This document shows, piece by piece, positions 1 to 14,300 of a DNA stretch of 64,000 bases. Under the pieces are notes generated by a model. The model was not told the origin of the DNA. It saw nothing but the letters and a program-made list of their open reading frames with translations, and ran no database searches. Source of the DNA: Halichondria panicea (Eukaryota; Porifera; Demospongiae; Suberitida; Halichondriidae); contig NC_087377.1 in assembly GCF_963675165.1 (NCBI RefSeq), positions 14,938,198-15,002,197 of the forward strand, written 5' to 3'. The translations under genes and the position numbers were made by a program. How positions within the stretch are numbered: the stretch's first letter is position 1; each line of letters begins with the position of its first letter.

Positions 1-2
1 GA

Positions 3-946
3 CAAACACCACTGGCTGATTTGCAATTAATCAAAGACCTCTACATTCGATCTGAAGATAGCTTCACTGTGACGTATCTCGATCGAGCCAATGTCAAGAC
101 GATCGGATACTTTGCAACAGAATGTCTTAAACCTCTAGTAGCGAAACTTAATACCATATCTCTCGAGAACAAACATGATGTCGGCTCTTTCGTTGAAGCA
201 AACACCAGAAAACTAAGTAACCTATGCCATATGTACAATACTGTCACATATGATAATTTTCTGATGCCATGGAGTGGACTAACAACAGTGGAAGCCAACC
301 GTCAATTCTTAGTTCAAGAGAAGGCTATCGATAATACAATCAAACTTCTTTCAACTCTACTCGATGTTCCCATGGAAAGCAAGCATGAAATGTTTGATGA
401 CTTGGTGGAGAGTTGCCTAGGTTTGCTATGGAATTTTGCGGAAACTCGACAATCGAGGTTGCATGTTGTGAAGCGTGGTGGATATCAGTTGATGCTCCGA
501 ACACTTGAATTGTGCTCCCGTAGTGAAACAGATGGGAAGCGACCTTATGACATGTACGGGCTGTTTGACAGATCTGTTGGATGTGTCTCCAAGTAAGGTT
601 TCTGTTGTGGTTATAATTATAGACTCCGTACTCATAAAGTTGCAGCTGCACTCGATCCCCTGTATATATAGTGATGCATGTACGTGGTAGTGCCGACCTC
701 TTGTATAAACTTACAACCTCAATTAATTAAGACATATGGCTCTATGTCCATTTTGCTATTTCTGTATTATAGACTTTAAAAAAGCCTTGTCCCCATAATC
801 CGAATAGAGCAGGACCAGACCCATCCGAATACCTTAATGTTACTATATGTATGCATGGGTACTAATTTTGGCAGATTTGCAGTACATTTATTAACATAAT
901 TATTATTATTTAGTCAAAGCCTCAGTCTGTATTCAACATTTAATTT

Positions 947-977
<31 letters not shown>

Positions 978-2148
978 AGCTATAGTGAGATCTCTCAATG
1001 TCAGATCCCACTGGCCAGCAACAAACGTGTTATGAATAGCCTCCTAGACTTCTGCCTGGAGGGTCCCTCTCTGAATGTAATCACTAAACTGCTCATAGCC
1101 AACTGTCTCTTTCGACTATCGCACAACATTAACACGCACAAGTACTTGCTAGAAGCTGACATACTGAGGAAAGTGCTGCTGTTCTTCTCAAAATTTAAGG
1201 ACAATTTGACGTACAGAACAAGTATGGTTGTTTGGTAAGTATAGATTGCATTTCGAATGTTTTGCGAGCTTAAACTTTTGCGGGTGTGTATGCACTTATC
1301 AAAAATCTCTGCCGGTATTTTTTTTATGACATCACAATTTTTGCTAGTATATTTCGGCTCATTTGCGCACTCACAAAACATTCTAAGGAATACGTACATA
1401 ATTATATAAAGCTGCCTGTATACGTTGTACAGATCTATGACATTATTAATTGACCATTGTACACAGTTGTCTCAAGATCATAATTATTATGCCCCAGTGT
1501 ACTGTGCTTATAAGTATCTATAATTATACACCAAATACAACAGTGTGAGTGCATGGTTTCTATTCTTGTATGATACTTTGTAATTATCATTGCTCTTCCC
1601 ATGCACTGTGCAGCTACGCTCTGGCGGTGACATTGTCTCGTCTGCTCTCATTTTCACCCTCTCAAGTCCCCCATCACTTAATGGTCGAGTCTCTTTCCTC
1701 ACTTAAATTATTCCTCGCTTCCGTAAAAAGAGAAAATATGACGCCAGCTTTGGAAGAATACCAGTGCAATTGGATCACTGTTGCTCCATTTGTGGACGTC
1801 TTTTTTTCGCCAATTCATAATCGTACTAACGAACAGGAGTCTACCCCTTCCCAAGAAGTTGATCTACGTGCACTGTGTATGCAGACTAGCTTGATGGCAC
1901 TGAGTGTGGAGATGAATCGACCTTGCCACAGGAGACTGGCTCTAAACCAAGGCCTACTAGATACTCTGATTTGCTTATCATGGGCGGTGGAAGTCAAGTG
2001 GCGTCATCAAGTGTGTGCGATTGTTGAACTATTTAGAAAGGACAATGAATCACTTCATCTACCTGTGCCAAAGTTGCATACACTAGCTGCAGTTTGTCTG
2101 GCTAGAGATAATTTGTTTTCAATCAGAGACACTTTCAACTTTTCATAA
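3..2148 (+). CDS. ARM-like repeat protein, 3' part of gene (5' end outside window)
   Basis: Three exons join in phase: 3-592 (open to the window edge), 986-1234 and 1614-2148, with stop TAA at 2146-2148. Donors are GTAAGG at 593 and GTAAGT at 1235. Acceptors end in TATAG (985) and TGCAG (1613). Both introns interrupt a codon after its second base. The visible protein is about 457 residues of leucine-rich alpha-helical segments, for example around LLWNFAETRQSRLHVV and ITKLLIANCLFRLS, which look like armadillo/HEAT repeats. No catalytic motif, signal peptide or TM segment is seen. A ZYG11-type ARM protein is one possibility but I do not recognise the family with confidence. The gene ends 238 bp from the stop codon of the convergent giant gene. 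The first intron holds a (TC)n tract just before its acceptor and a transposon fragment. Confidence 0.7.
796..832 (+). repeat. Fragment of the pogo/Tigger-like MITE
   Basis: This stretch in intron 1 of the first gene is nearly identical to the left subterminal part of the intact element at 11925-12305 (TAATCCGAATAGAG...CATCCGAATAC). Neither terminal end is kept, so it is a relic. Confidence 0.6.
951..977 (+). repeat. (TC)n microsatellite
   Basis: A pure TC run directly upstream of the acceptor at 985. It doubles as the polypyrimidine tract of that intron. Confidence 0.9.
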
Positions 2149-2385
2149 GGCTATAAATAAGCTCATGCAACACAGTTGCACAAATCATTAATAATTATTA
2201 TTGTTTCTGTAACTATAAGTTAATATGTACATTGATGAATTTATAAAGTGACCAGGTTGTTATTAGAGTCCTTAAATTTTGTCTGAATATTAATATTGTA
2301 ATCTAGCTTCAGGTTATCAATCTGCATGGAAATACTGACTAATTAATTGGTATTGCATTAATTATTATAGATAAATTTGAAAGTA

Positions 2386-5300
2386 CTAAACCTCCAGCCA
2401 ATTTGAGTTGGGTACCACCACTCTCGTCACAGTCCCATCACTGGACGACACTCTCCTGTGATCAGTGGCAACTCTTTCACTGACTTCCTGAAGTGGAACA
2501 TGCGTGTGCGTGTGGTATGACGTATATTTATTAGTGAAGTGCATAATTATATGCAGCTTATTATTGTGGTATTTTTATATGGACCATTATCAGTCGCTCA
2601 TCTACATGCACAGTTCTCTAAAATCACAGTCTATAGGCTTGGCAGATTATGCTTAGGTTCTCCCGAACATTGAGAATAATGCTGGGAAAAATAGGAGGGA
2701 AAAACTGTCAGCAATTTGTTTTCTTAACTGCATGTTTTCATATTCTACATGTAGAAGACTACCTACTTTATAATACGACATTGATGATGTATTAATACGT
2801 CCAACTATTATGTATATAGCTATTGGGTTGATACTGCCACTCACCTCTTTAGTCTTTTGTGACGGCACTTCCAAATCGACCAATTCCCTGACTGTCCGCT
2901 CACGGTCCTCCCAAGAAGTAGCTCGCCCCACTATTGTCTCCAGACTCCTCCTTTCTCCTCCCACTATGGGTTGGGTCGCTCGAGATAAAAACAGCTCCTG
3001 GCAAATTGTTTGAATGGCCTGTACAATACACGTGTGTATACCATTATAATGATATGCTGAGAGTTAATACAACGATATAATTATATAAAAACACTGTTAC
3101 AGGAATCATAAATTATAATTATTATGCACATGCATACTATTATACATGCATGCAGGTAAGAGGTACGGGTACGTATGATTAGCTATAGAAATAACTCACA
3201 GAGTAAAACTCCCTGAGAAAGAGAGGATTGTTGTCATCAGTGATGTCTCTACACTTGAGATGGGCCAGGCAGTGAAGCATAACTAAAACAAACTCTCCAA
3301 TACTTTCCAGACGCTGCTTTCTAATATAAAGAATCATAGTCGAGTGTTCGTAGTAGAAAGATTTTCGGAAACAGTTTCGAGCGTAGTTATTGGGTGGTAG
3401 ATTGCTTGCAATGAGAATTGTGACTTCTGGCAGATGATTTTGAATGTGAAGGAGCTTGGAACAAAATAATCCAAATCGATACACCACAAAATCGACCGGT
3501 TCCAGTGACTGTACTTCAGTAGGTACTAGTTCTCCATTGCATTCCCACTGTGCATCACGTACATCAATGTAGGGGGTGGAGTTATCGGCCGGAGGGGGAT
3601 TACCAATCGAGAACATTTGCGTTTGAAGGAGCTTCTCTATCTCTGTGAGCTGATTGAAGAGAGGTGTGGCCATGATCAACTTCGTGATTTCAGACTCTTC
3701 ACTGAGCACATTCTGAGGCACTGCGAGCACATTTTGAGGTACTGCTAACGTACTAACTTGATTGACAATATTCTCAGGTATAGATTCCATCCTAGTTGGA
3801 GCGGCCAGATTCTTGGTCGGTAGAGTCACTACCATTGGGGTACTGGGTCGTCTAGTTTGAGCCAGTTTAACTTGCAGCTGTTTCGCCTCTTCTGTATTGA
3901 CCTCGTCCACTCTCTGTTGCTCTTCCTCGTCATCGGCGTGCACTGCTATGGCCTCTTCTACCTCTAACTGCTCGCGTCGCCGCTGTTCCTTTCTCTCCCG
4001 TCGGCGCTTTATCTCCCCCTCTAGACGGTCGACTTGTCTCCTCTTCTCTTTTTCCATGCCCTCAAGCATCTTTCTCATTGTCTCCTTGTGCTCAGCTATT
4101 AGTTTCTGTGTGTAAATTAGTACACTTGTTACTATTGGTCAACAGGTGTAGGATACATATATAGATAATATACAGCCCCAAGACATGCACGTGAAATGCA
4201 AGCTTTTTCATTGGTTCAAGAAAGCACGAAAGAATACCACAAATGTGTGAGTATAAATTATAGTTGTAATTGTATAAAGATCAAAGAAACCACTGTGCAA
4301 ATAATTATATGGTATATTGCACAGTGATGGTACATCAAAGCTATAGTTACCAAGTCCACAGTGCAATTAGCCTCCTTCACCGGCCTTCATAGAAAAGAAG
4401 GCCTGCTATCGACTGCTTGCGCATGCGCTAAATTATTGGATATTTTTTCCCGTAAAATTGCCTATAATACAGAATTCATCAGAGAAAATATCCTAAAAGT
4501 CATACACAGAGCTATATAGCTAGCTAGCTAGAGACAGAGCTGTGTAGGTTTGTTGTACAGCTATTTTCTTCTGATAGAATCAGTAGCAGTAGTATAGTAG
4601 ACTTTCACCAAAGTTAATGTTAAATGGGCGTGGCCTGTCCATATAGGCTCTTGTCAGCTTTCACTCCATTCAAACGATTGTCATCCACGCTGTTGCAGGC
4701 TGTGAGTCTTTTGTTAACATAGCAGGCTAAGGGTAGCTATCAGAGAATGCTATCGGATGGGCTAGAAACCTTCAATCGAACTTTCTATTCTACTTCCTTC
4801 AATCCACTTCCGTTTGTTGTGATGTCATAGTTTTACTGAGCATATACGATGTTATCCAAAGCCCCCAGATACCGGGGGGATATTAGCGTATGCACAAGCA
4901 GTCGATACCAGGCCCACTTCCCTAAGTGAAGTGGGGCGGCTACAGTGCAATATGCTATATTTTTGCATTCCTTATATTTTGCATTCCTTATATCAAAATA
5001 AGGAATGCAGAATGTATGAATCTCATTATAACTATGCCGCTTCTCCCACGCAACAAATCAGTTATTGCATAATCACTCGTGCAATATGCCTGATATTGGC
5101 TCAGTAGCATGGTTGAGGGCTGTATGCACTCGTGCTCATGCAATAACTATAATACATATCTTATGATTGGAACATTTCTGCTGATACCGTACCAATGTCA
5201 ATGTGTAGGTGAATGAACAAGCTACAACATATATCCAAAAATGTTTCCATAAGGTGGTGGGTTCGTGGTGATTAATAAACAATTGTTATAGTGGGTAAAT

Positions 5301-8300
5301 CGGTTAGGGAGAGAAAAGACCAACGGTTTCCGGCTAAGATTTGGCTTTGTCACAACATCTACAGGGTCGTAGACAGCGGGGGGGGTAGGGGGGAAGTTGC
5401 CCCCCCTGACATTCTAGATCTGCCAAAATTACTGATCATGCCCAATGCTTTCATCGATTAGAATGATGTAATGAAATTGAGATATGGGCAGGGCTATCTG
5501 ATGCGCATGGCTGACTGTTGAGAACGAGTGATGACCTTTTTTTAGGTAAAATTCTGAGCTCCACTGCGCCTCTGGAAGCAGGAGTACCTTTCTAGCTCAA
5601 GTTTAGTTGGTCTAAGTTGTGCCACAGCAAGTTGGAAGTTGCCATACTCAGAGGATATGAAATAAAACAGTTGACCTTTTTTTAGGAAAAATTTTCAGCT
5701 GTTATTTTGCCACCCCTGCAAACCTAAGCTATCTACGGCCCTGATCTATATAGATTTAGTTTGGTTATCTTATGAAAGGACCATGCATGCAACTTGGAAG
5801 TGGGAGGGTCAGGATAAAGATTATAATATTCATTGACCTATAACAGTCACACAACACAACCTCTAACAAAATTCATAAGATGCGTCTCTATGCCAATAGA
5901 ATCACCCTCTAACAAAATTCATAAGATGCGTCTCTATGCCAATAGAATCACCCCATGCATGCACATGCACAGCAGTACATTTAAATTCTATCTTGTAACA
6001 GTAAACAGTATAGTTATAGTACACTGCCTAAAACTAAGCTTTTGGCCTGTAATCTCACAGAAAAGTACATTAATGATGGCTACTGGCGGAGTTGGAATAT
6101 CAGACACTTATAGACAAAGTGGAAATCCAAAACACAAAGCCCTCAAGAAGTCACATATCATTCTTGTGAGTTGTATAAAACAATCGCCACAAACTATTGT
6201 TGGGAGACTGATTCAACTCGATGTACTCTCGAGAGATAATAGAACCGAACTTACAGATATGAACGACAGAACCGCTAAAGCCACAAAGATTGTGGACATT
6301 ATAACAGACAGAGTAGAACAAGAGCCTTCTTTCTTTAATACATTTATCAGTGAGGTAATGGAGAAGGAACCATGGATGGAACGGTGCTTAGAAAAAGTGA
6401 ATAAAAACTTTGAATATGCCCGAGCAAAAAGCAGTCACAACTCCAACGATAACTCTGATATAGAATCTGAAAGCTCAAGTTATGTCTCTGCTGTTTCAAC
6501 ACAACCTGTTGGCCTGTACAAACACTTAAATGAAGCAGAATCTGATCAAACAGTTATTATTACGAAATTTAGTGAGGTCCACTTGGAAAACATGACTATT
6601 GATATACAGCGAAAGTTTGTTTCTCTGGAAACGCGCGTAGCTGATGCCTTGGAAAAGAATGGGGTCACCTCTCGTAGCCTCATATTCTATTTGAAAGGTT
6701 TAGAGGCTGTTAAGTCTGATAAAATTAAAGTGAAAAGAGCATGCCTATATTTTGATGAAAACTTTATCAGAAACGTAAAAAGAAAATGTTTAGATGTGTA
6801 TGATGTTTTCGAAATGATCAGAGATTATTATTCTTGGGTTAATTATGGACTTCTTGAAGATATTATAGATACTTTCTTGTGTGAGAATGATGCGATACAG
6901 AAAAAACTACGAAAATATGAAGATCAATACAAGAAATATTGCGAAAATAGAGTTTGTGATATCCCAAGAAATGGATTCATGCGACTTAGTAAACGACGTA
7001 AAGGTATTGAAAAAGTTTTCAAGATAGACTACAAGTGGGATGAAATAAGAATGGATAGGATAGAAACAATCCGAGACAGAATCAACACAGTTTTAAATTT
7101 TAATTCTCATACACTCGGTCTCAAAGTGTTACGAAATGGATGTGTAGAAGTCACGTTTGAAATCCCCGAGCATGTTGCAGATGCGGTGTTTCCATTGACA
7201 GAAGACCAGGTCCAAATACTCAAGCAACATTCTATTAAATTCCTTGGTGAGTTAATGTATATTAAGTTGTGACTAAAACAGTTGTTGCTTTTGACCTCTG
7301 AGATCAAAGGAATAGCAGTGCCAATATAACTAGAGCACTAAAGTGCAAACCCTCAGCTGGTGACATGATTACAAAGAAACCAGAAGAACTAGGTACCAGA
7401 AGAACTAGGTAGTGACTGAGCTGTCTAGCACAGCAACTCAGAACTAAACCAGACTACAGCAGAGAGAGAGACATGCTGAAACATTAGGCTGATTAGAGAA
7501 CAGAGTTTTAGTGGTACATATATGAACTGTGGACTAGGATCAAAGAAGCCTGGAGTCTCAGAGAAGTATAATAGTATGGCTCCTGGAGTAGGATCCCAGA
7601 GTCAGCTATCAAGAGAGGAGACAACATCCAGTTACAATTCTAGCTTTCTATTGTAGTGACCCTTTTCCATTGTGCCTGGTACAGGATCACTTCATCTGTA
7701 AGTAATAAAGGCCACAGCAGAGGAGCAGAGGAGATTGGTCACGATTGTTAATTAATCTTCTAATTTTCTTTGTAACCTCCAATTCCGTGGAAACTTGAGA
7801 GAAAGTAGCTATACTATATACTAGCTAAGCCAAAAGGCTGAAACGATCATAGCCTTTTATACTAGATCTAGTAGGAAATGATGCTAACAATACTCAGTGA
7901 TACTAGAAAGTGAGTAGCATAGTCATACTCGAAGTAATAAGCCAGAAACTAAGATTAGTCACAAAGTTCCAGTTGTTGCTGCACTTTCCTTATTTCTTTG
8001 ACTCCTGTCTTAATATAGCAGGTGTAGCAACGATAGTTTTAAACTACTACGACTCCTAGACTAACAGGAGACGTAATACAAGACAGATAAACGCTCAAGA
8101 ATGCCAAAATAAGATAAAAGTGCTAACTCAGCGGGTTGGGGTTCTTTCAATGGCTTCTGTGCATTACTGTAGGAATTGGAGGTTACAAAAAAATTAAAAG
8201 ATTAATTAGCAATCGTGACCAACCTCCTCTGAGGCCACAGTGTAGCTTAGACTCGCAAGCCACTCCCTTTTCTCTGATTGGATGGGGGCGGGAGAAAAGG

Positions 8301-11300
8301 GACTGGTGACTCTGGGCTACAGCTTGTGTAAATCAGGAATGCTATTAAATATCAGGCCACTCCAAATGAGACTGTAGTTTTCCGTCAGAGACTCCAGTAA
8401 ATTATAAGCGGATGTGAGCAGTATTATCATTATTCATTGCTATGAATATCATTATAAATTGATACGTCATTAATTAATTAGCCACAATAATTCAGCCAAC
8501 CATGCGCTTAGAGGCCAACAAAGAACAAGAAAAATTTTATTTCAATATTTCATTGGATAATTAGAGAAATACTGGCAATGACTATTATGAGGTAGCTAAA
8601 GCAGGAAGTGCGAGTTGGACGGGAAACTACAGTCTCATTTGTAGTGGCACGTGCAAATTATCCAATGTGTCAAAGCAGAGTCAAAGCTAAAGACAAGTAC
8701 ATGTACACAGATCTATCTAGCCAGCCTTTTGATATTAGGCCACTGTTAGTTGCATACTTGTATCAGATCAACCTCCCTCCCCGTTTTGCTCACCTCCTCA
8801 ATTAAGTCATTATTGCTGATGTCAGCCATTATTTGAGGTCAAAGTTCTTTTTTTGGCTGACATTGCATTATTTTACCATGTACCATGTGCAAGTTGCATT
8901 CTTCCTGCACATGCATGCATGCAGCAAAATTAAAAATGTTCATCATGATATAATGTGTGTATAAGCTATATGTAACTTTGGCACCTCCACCGAGGCATCA
9001 GCACCAGCGGTGCTTTCATTCGCTGCATATGTACAGAGCCACTTAGCACATTACAAACGAGGAAATGCGGTTAAGACAATAGTGAATCCGCAATACTATG
9101 CATAGTAAGACACATACTCCTGCCAATACAATAGAGCTCCGCTCCGTATTATAGCTGGTAAATTTGATAACAAATAATTAATTTTAGTGATTCGAATCAA
9201 GGTAAGGGTTGCCAAAATCAATATTTTAGCTTGCAGTATGTGACATGCAACATGATTGTATACTAGTCTTGATCAGAGGCCGTGGCTACTATTATGTTTC
9301 ATTTTGCTGGCAGACGAGGCTACTATTCGAGAGAGGCCATTGTTCGAGAACCCACCACAAAAGACAATATAAGTACCTTTAATTATATGGAGATATTTGG
9401 TCAAACCACTTAGACAACAGCTCTAGCTTGTACACAGTTATAGATGCCTGCTCTTTTGCTCAATTAAGTCCTTATGTGCTCCTGCCGGGCCATTATAGTT
9501 ATTGAAGATTTGAGGATTCATGTATAACAATTATGTGTCCTTACAGAAACCAGGCCTGGATACAAAACAAGCACTAATTTGACTCCTATAAATCAAGATT
9601 ATAAGCATGAAGCTGTAACAAATTGGCTTGCACAATATTTTCAAAGAATGGGAATCAACGACGTTGAGGATGACTCAGATTCCATCTCTGAGATGAAAAC
9701 GGTTATTGAATTCAAAGCCCCTAAGCGTCAATCAGACCACAAACAGCCTGATACACTAAACTGGAAAATAGTAGCATTTGGTCAACAAAACGCAAATAAA
9801 TCTAGTATCATAAATGGGATACTTGGTCAAAAACTAATCAGCTATCCAGCTGCTCAAGATTATTTTAAGAAAGAAATTAACGGAGTTAAAGTTGAAGTTT
9901 GGGATATCGATAGTTCTATCAGTATCAAGCACTATGAAACGGTACGCAATGCAGACACCATAATCTGTTTTCTGTCCATGGTAACTACAATGGAAGACCA
10001 TACGCAAACAATAAAAACTCTATCAAGGCAATTTGGTCAGAGCTTTTGGGAGAGGTGCGTTATTGTATTGTACGATTCATATATACTTCAGGAACAAAAA
10101 TCCACCCAAAAAAATAATTCAGAAGCTTTTGAAAAAGAAATGATGAAGTACAGTTTGTGCATTAGGAAAGCCCTTCTTAGCTTCAACATCACAATGGAAG
10201 TGACCGAGAGAATTCAAATAGTCCCGAGTGGCAAACTTGGCTGTCGGGACTGGTTTTCTAACATATGCTGGCAAGTACTAAGAGTTAGCTCATCACAAAA
10301 GCAAATCGCTGAAATTTTTAAGCCAAGGATAAAGATGAAGACACTTGGAAAGTCTGATAAATGTGCAGGTGAGCTGTACTCCCAATCCATTTATATATCC
10401 ATTGCAAAACTAAAAACATACAATCAAGGTCTGAGAAAGCACAGTAGCGATTTCAGTGTGTATCTTGCGGTGATAACAGCTTTAATTTTTACTATTTGTG
10501 GTTTTGCTGCTGCCGTATTTGGTCGTATTCCAGTTCTTGATGTAGCTGTGATCATTGCTTCTGGATTTATGATATTATTTGTATATATGTTTATAATACC
10601 GAGTTCCATGAGGAGAGAGACACTGGAGATGTATGATGTATGATGATCGTGTTGAGCTACATGGGGTTATACCTTGCAAAACGAATACCAAGAAAACATT
10701 TTTGGGCCAAATTTAGTATTTTGTTTATTATGGTTCATGTTCTTATTGGCATTGTCCGACTCCTTGCTGTTCATCTTGTTTTTAACGGTGTTTTACTTAT
10801 AAATTATACTGTTGTTCTTGTTTGTGATGTTGCGGTTCTTGCTGTTTTTGTTTTCGCTGTTGTTATAATAATTGTTTCGACTAGATTTTTCAAAGTATTG
10901 TTTTCGACATGATGATAAATTTTTACGCTCATACTTTTCTAATCATCTCTTATAAAAGTGTTTTTTTTCTACTTTTTCTCCTACTACCGCTGTGTTTTTT
11001 CAGTCCTTGTGTGGATTTTAATGTTGTTGTTTTGATTTTTTGGATGCTGTGCTCGATCCTGTTGATGCTATTTTTTTGCTGTAAAATTATTGTTTTTGCT
11101 GTAATTGATTTACTGTCGAAGACTGTTGTACAGGACATAACGAGTGTTGCAAGCGTGCGCTTGCTAATGCCTCTCGCCATGTTATGCTTTCGCTCTAGTG
11201 TTATAGTAGTTTCTATAATGAAGTTAGCTTATCTATATAAAGTCACTGAGAAGAAAATGCTTATTTACATGCATCTAATATGGCTTACCAGAAAGGATCT

Positions 11301-14300
11301 GTAGTTCAGTGTATATGATATCTAAGAAGAAAAGACTTGTGTACATGCATAATAATTATTGTAATATCTAATTATGGTAGTGTTTTGTGGCTTACCAGGC
11401 CCTCAGTCAAGAAAAATATGATTCTGCCAGGTGGATCTGGATCTGGATCTTGGATATTATTTTCTCACACATGAGGAATGAGCGCGCATGCGCACTACAT
11501 CCACAGGAATAATTAATGGGTGTGTCCAAAGAGATCAATTTCACAAATGGCCGGCTACTGCTAGCTAGCTGTTTTAACAGATATTTTCTGAGTCTTGTAG
11601 CTAACAAAAAGCTAGCGCTTTAGTGCAAGGCTAACTCATTATGTTGAATAGAAAGTTTGTGCGAACAGATGATACTATGAAAAATTCTGAAGAGACTGCA
11701 ACAGCGTTCAATGTGAGTCAAACTAGCCATAACTCAAGAAAGAAGCTTTAGTTTGCTAATCCACGAATCAAAATCCAAGAGAACGTGGCTAGAAGCCTAT
11801 AGAAGCTGTTAGCTTTCGTCGCATTGCAACCGTTGAGCAATTACAACTGGAACAGACACACACAGTCTGCTTTACCGTATCCCTCGTGCGGCTACGCCTC
11901 GAGGCATAATTATAGTTCTCAATACAGTAGAACCTCGCTAATCCGAATAGAGTGGGACCAGACCCCATCCGAATACATGAAATTTCCGGATTAACAGATG
12001 TCATTAATTGATTATGAATATCGATCATTAACGAATACACTTTTGTACATGTATTATAATATTACTGTGGCCAGAAGGGAAGCTGCTAGTGAGTCTTGGA
12101 GCTCTCTCTTTGTTTTCTTTGCAGTGGCCATTGTCTTAATTGAGCAGTTTATCAATAAAATTATTGCTGATTTAGCTAAGCAATTTACATTGCGCATGCG
12201 CAGTACTCTATTCTACTGACAGCCCCTCCTCTTTTTCAGTTTGCCATTTTGTCCGGATTTGCGAGGTTTCGGATTAAAGGGGTCTGGATTAGCGAGGTTC
12301 TACTGTAACAACTTAATTTTACATCAGTACCTAATTCTATACATTGTTTTTTGTAGTTGTAACTATAATTATAGACAATTGAAAAGACACGTACAGTTAT
12401 TACATGCACCTTTATACATAATTATACTATGAATACAATTTCTTCACCTATAGATATGTACATGCTGCTAGTATACACATGGTACGGATACAGCAAGAGC
12501 AATTAAAACAATTATTGCTCCAAACACCATGCAAATTAACTAGGACTCGATTGTAAACCTCACACTATAGCTTTAGGATATACTTGAGCCTATATACTTG
12601 TCTCTAAACAATAATTATTATGACTGTACAAATACGTATAATACGAAGATCTTACCATTGTATGAAGCTATAATTATACATGTCTACGAAGCTATGTTCG
12701 TTGTCTAACTGATTACCCTACAGTGCTAGAGAAATATATTATGGGAGCATAAAGCTATGCATTTTGAAAAGTTTTAAGGATCCAATTTTACATCATTATG
12801 CAATTAACTTATTTCCTCAACTAAACACCGCGATTTTTTAATTAATTGTACACACAAATTATGCAAATGATAGCCGTTCGCATATAAATAGCATTAGTTT
12901 TACCATGCACACATTATTTTATAGTGCTATAAACGGCAAAATGTAATCAGATGTATGTATTAGTTCTCACCTGTCTCTCTTGCTCTGAAATCCCTGCGTT
13001 CCCATCCAGGGCCCTCTTATGTATGGCCTCTTGCTGAGCAATCCTCTGCTCCTGCATCACCTGATACCGCTCCGACAGCTGCTCCTGTCTCTGCACGTCT
13101 CTCGTCTTCTCATGCTCAATCTCTGCCTCTAGCTCTCGTAATTTCGCCTCTCTTTCTTTCTTTCTAGCTTCTTCTTTTTGACGCCGCTCTTCCTTCAATA
13201 CGGCAAATTTTTTTACACGTGATTCGATAATGTCTTTACGGAATCGCTCAGCCTCCACAGCGGCTCTCTCAGCTTCTATCTCATAGCTCTTGACCAGTGC
13301 TTGCTCTGGTGAATACACGCTAATGACTTGAGCTAGTTCTTTGATCTGCCTCTCCCGTAGTGCAAGTACTTGAGAGTTGTACTGAAGCTCCTTCTCAGGA
13401 TTTGGCTTATTGGTGGTCTTGTCTATAGATTCTTGCGTAGCTTTGTCAAACTCAGTTAACTGTTTCTTGTGCTGTTTTTTCAGTTCTAGCTTCTTCTTAG
13501 AGAGGTCAGCATTGGACAAAGACATCACATTCGATACCACTTCCATCATATCTTTTCTTTGCTCGGCTAGTAATGTTTCCTTTGCTTCCTGCCTAGTTGA
13601 AGTAACTGCACTGATTTTCTCACTGATGGTAAGTTCTTTTTCCCTCTCATATTGAGCGGCTAGTTGCACGGTCTCCTCGAAGTGGCGCTGCTTCAAAACT
13701 TGGTAGACAATTGATTCTATTTTTTCAGGGTTCTTGTCTTTCAATAGCTTATCGAGCGTTTCCTTCTCATCATCTCTTTTCTGTGGGCAGAACACGTATA
13801 TCGTACGTACGTCAGCATGCATGTTAAAATAAGGAATTGTTTTGTTAGCTATATTGTATTTGTACTTTCTCCCAGCTAATTTCCTACCAGTTGTATTACG
13901 GACTCTGTATACTGCAACTATATCGTATAATTAGTGCTAAGGAGCTTTGTGACTATAATGATACTGCCCACCTGTTCCAGTTCCAGTTGTGTGCGAGCGG
14001 TTGATTGGTCCAATAGCAATTTGTCCATCTCAAGTTTCTGTTTCTCTTCCAACTTTTCTCCTTTTTTATGCTTTCGTTCAGCTATCTTATTGCTCAGGGC
14101 CTGCAAGAGAGGGTAAATAATAGCAGCTATGAACGAAAACGAAGCTTTAAGTTGTCAATTAATGCTTGGCCTGGTATATAGGGAAGCTGCAATACAGGAG
14201 TTCATTTGGAACTGTAGCATCTATTCAGCACCTTCTTTTGTTGATCCTCCTCTGCCTTCATATTATCCCTCAGAGCTGCCATTTCCCTTTGATGTTCGGA

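Noticed and set aside
5833-6072. N-terminal extension of the CARD-protein ORF
   Set aside because: It begins at a non-ATG codon and runs through a 46-bp tandem duplication; ATG at 6073/6076 is a better start.
10640-11304. Bacterial operon or contamination suggested by ATGA overlaps
   Set aside because: The region lies within an intron of a spliced animal gene, flanked by the same MITEs seen elsewhere, and codon and base composition do not suggest bacteria.
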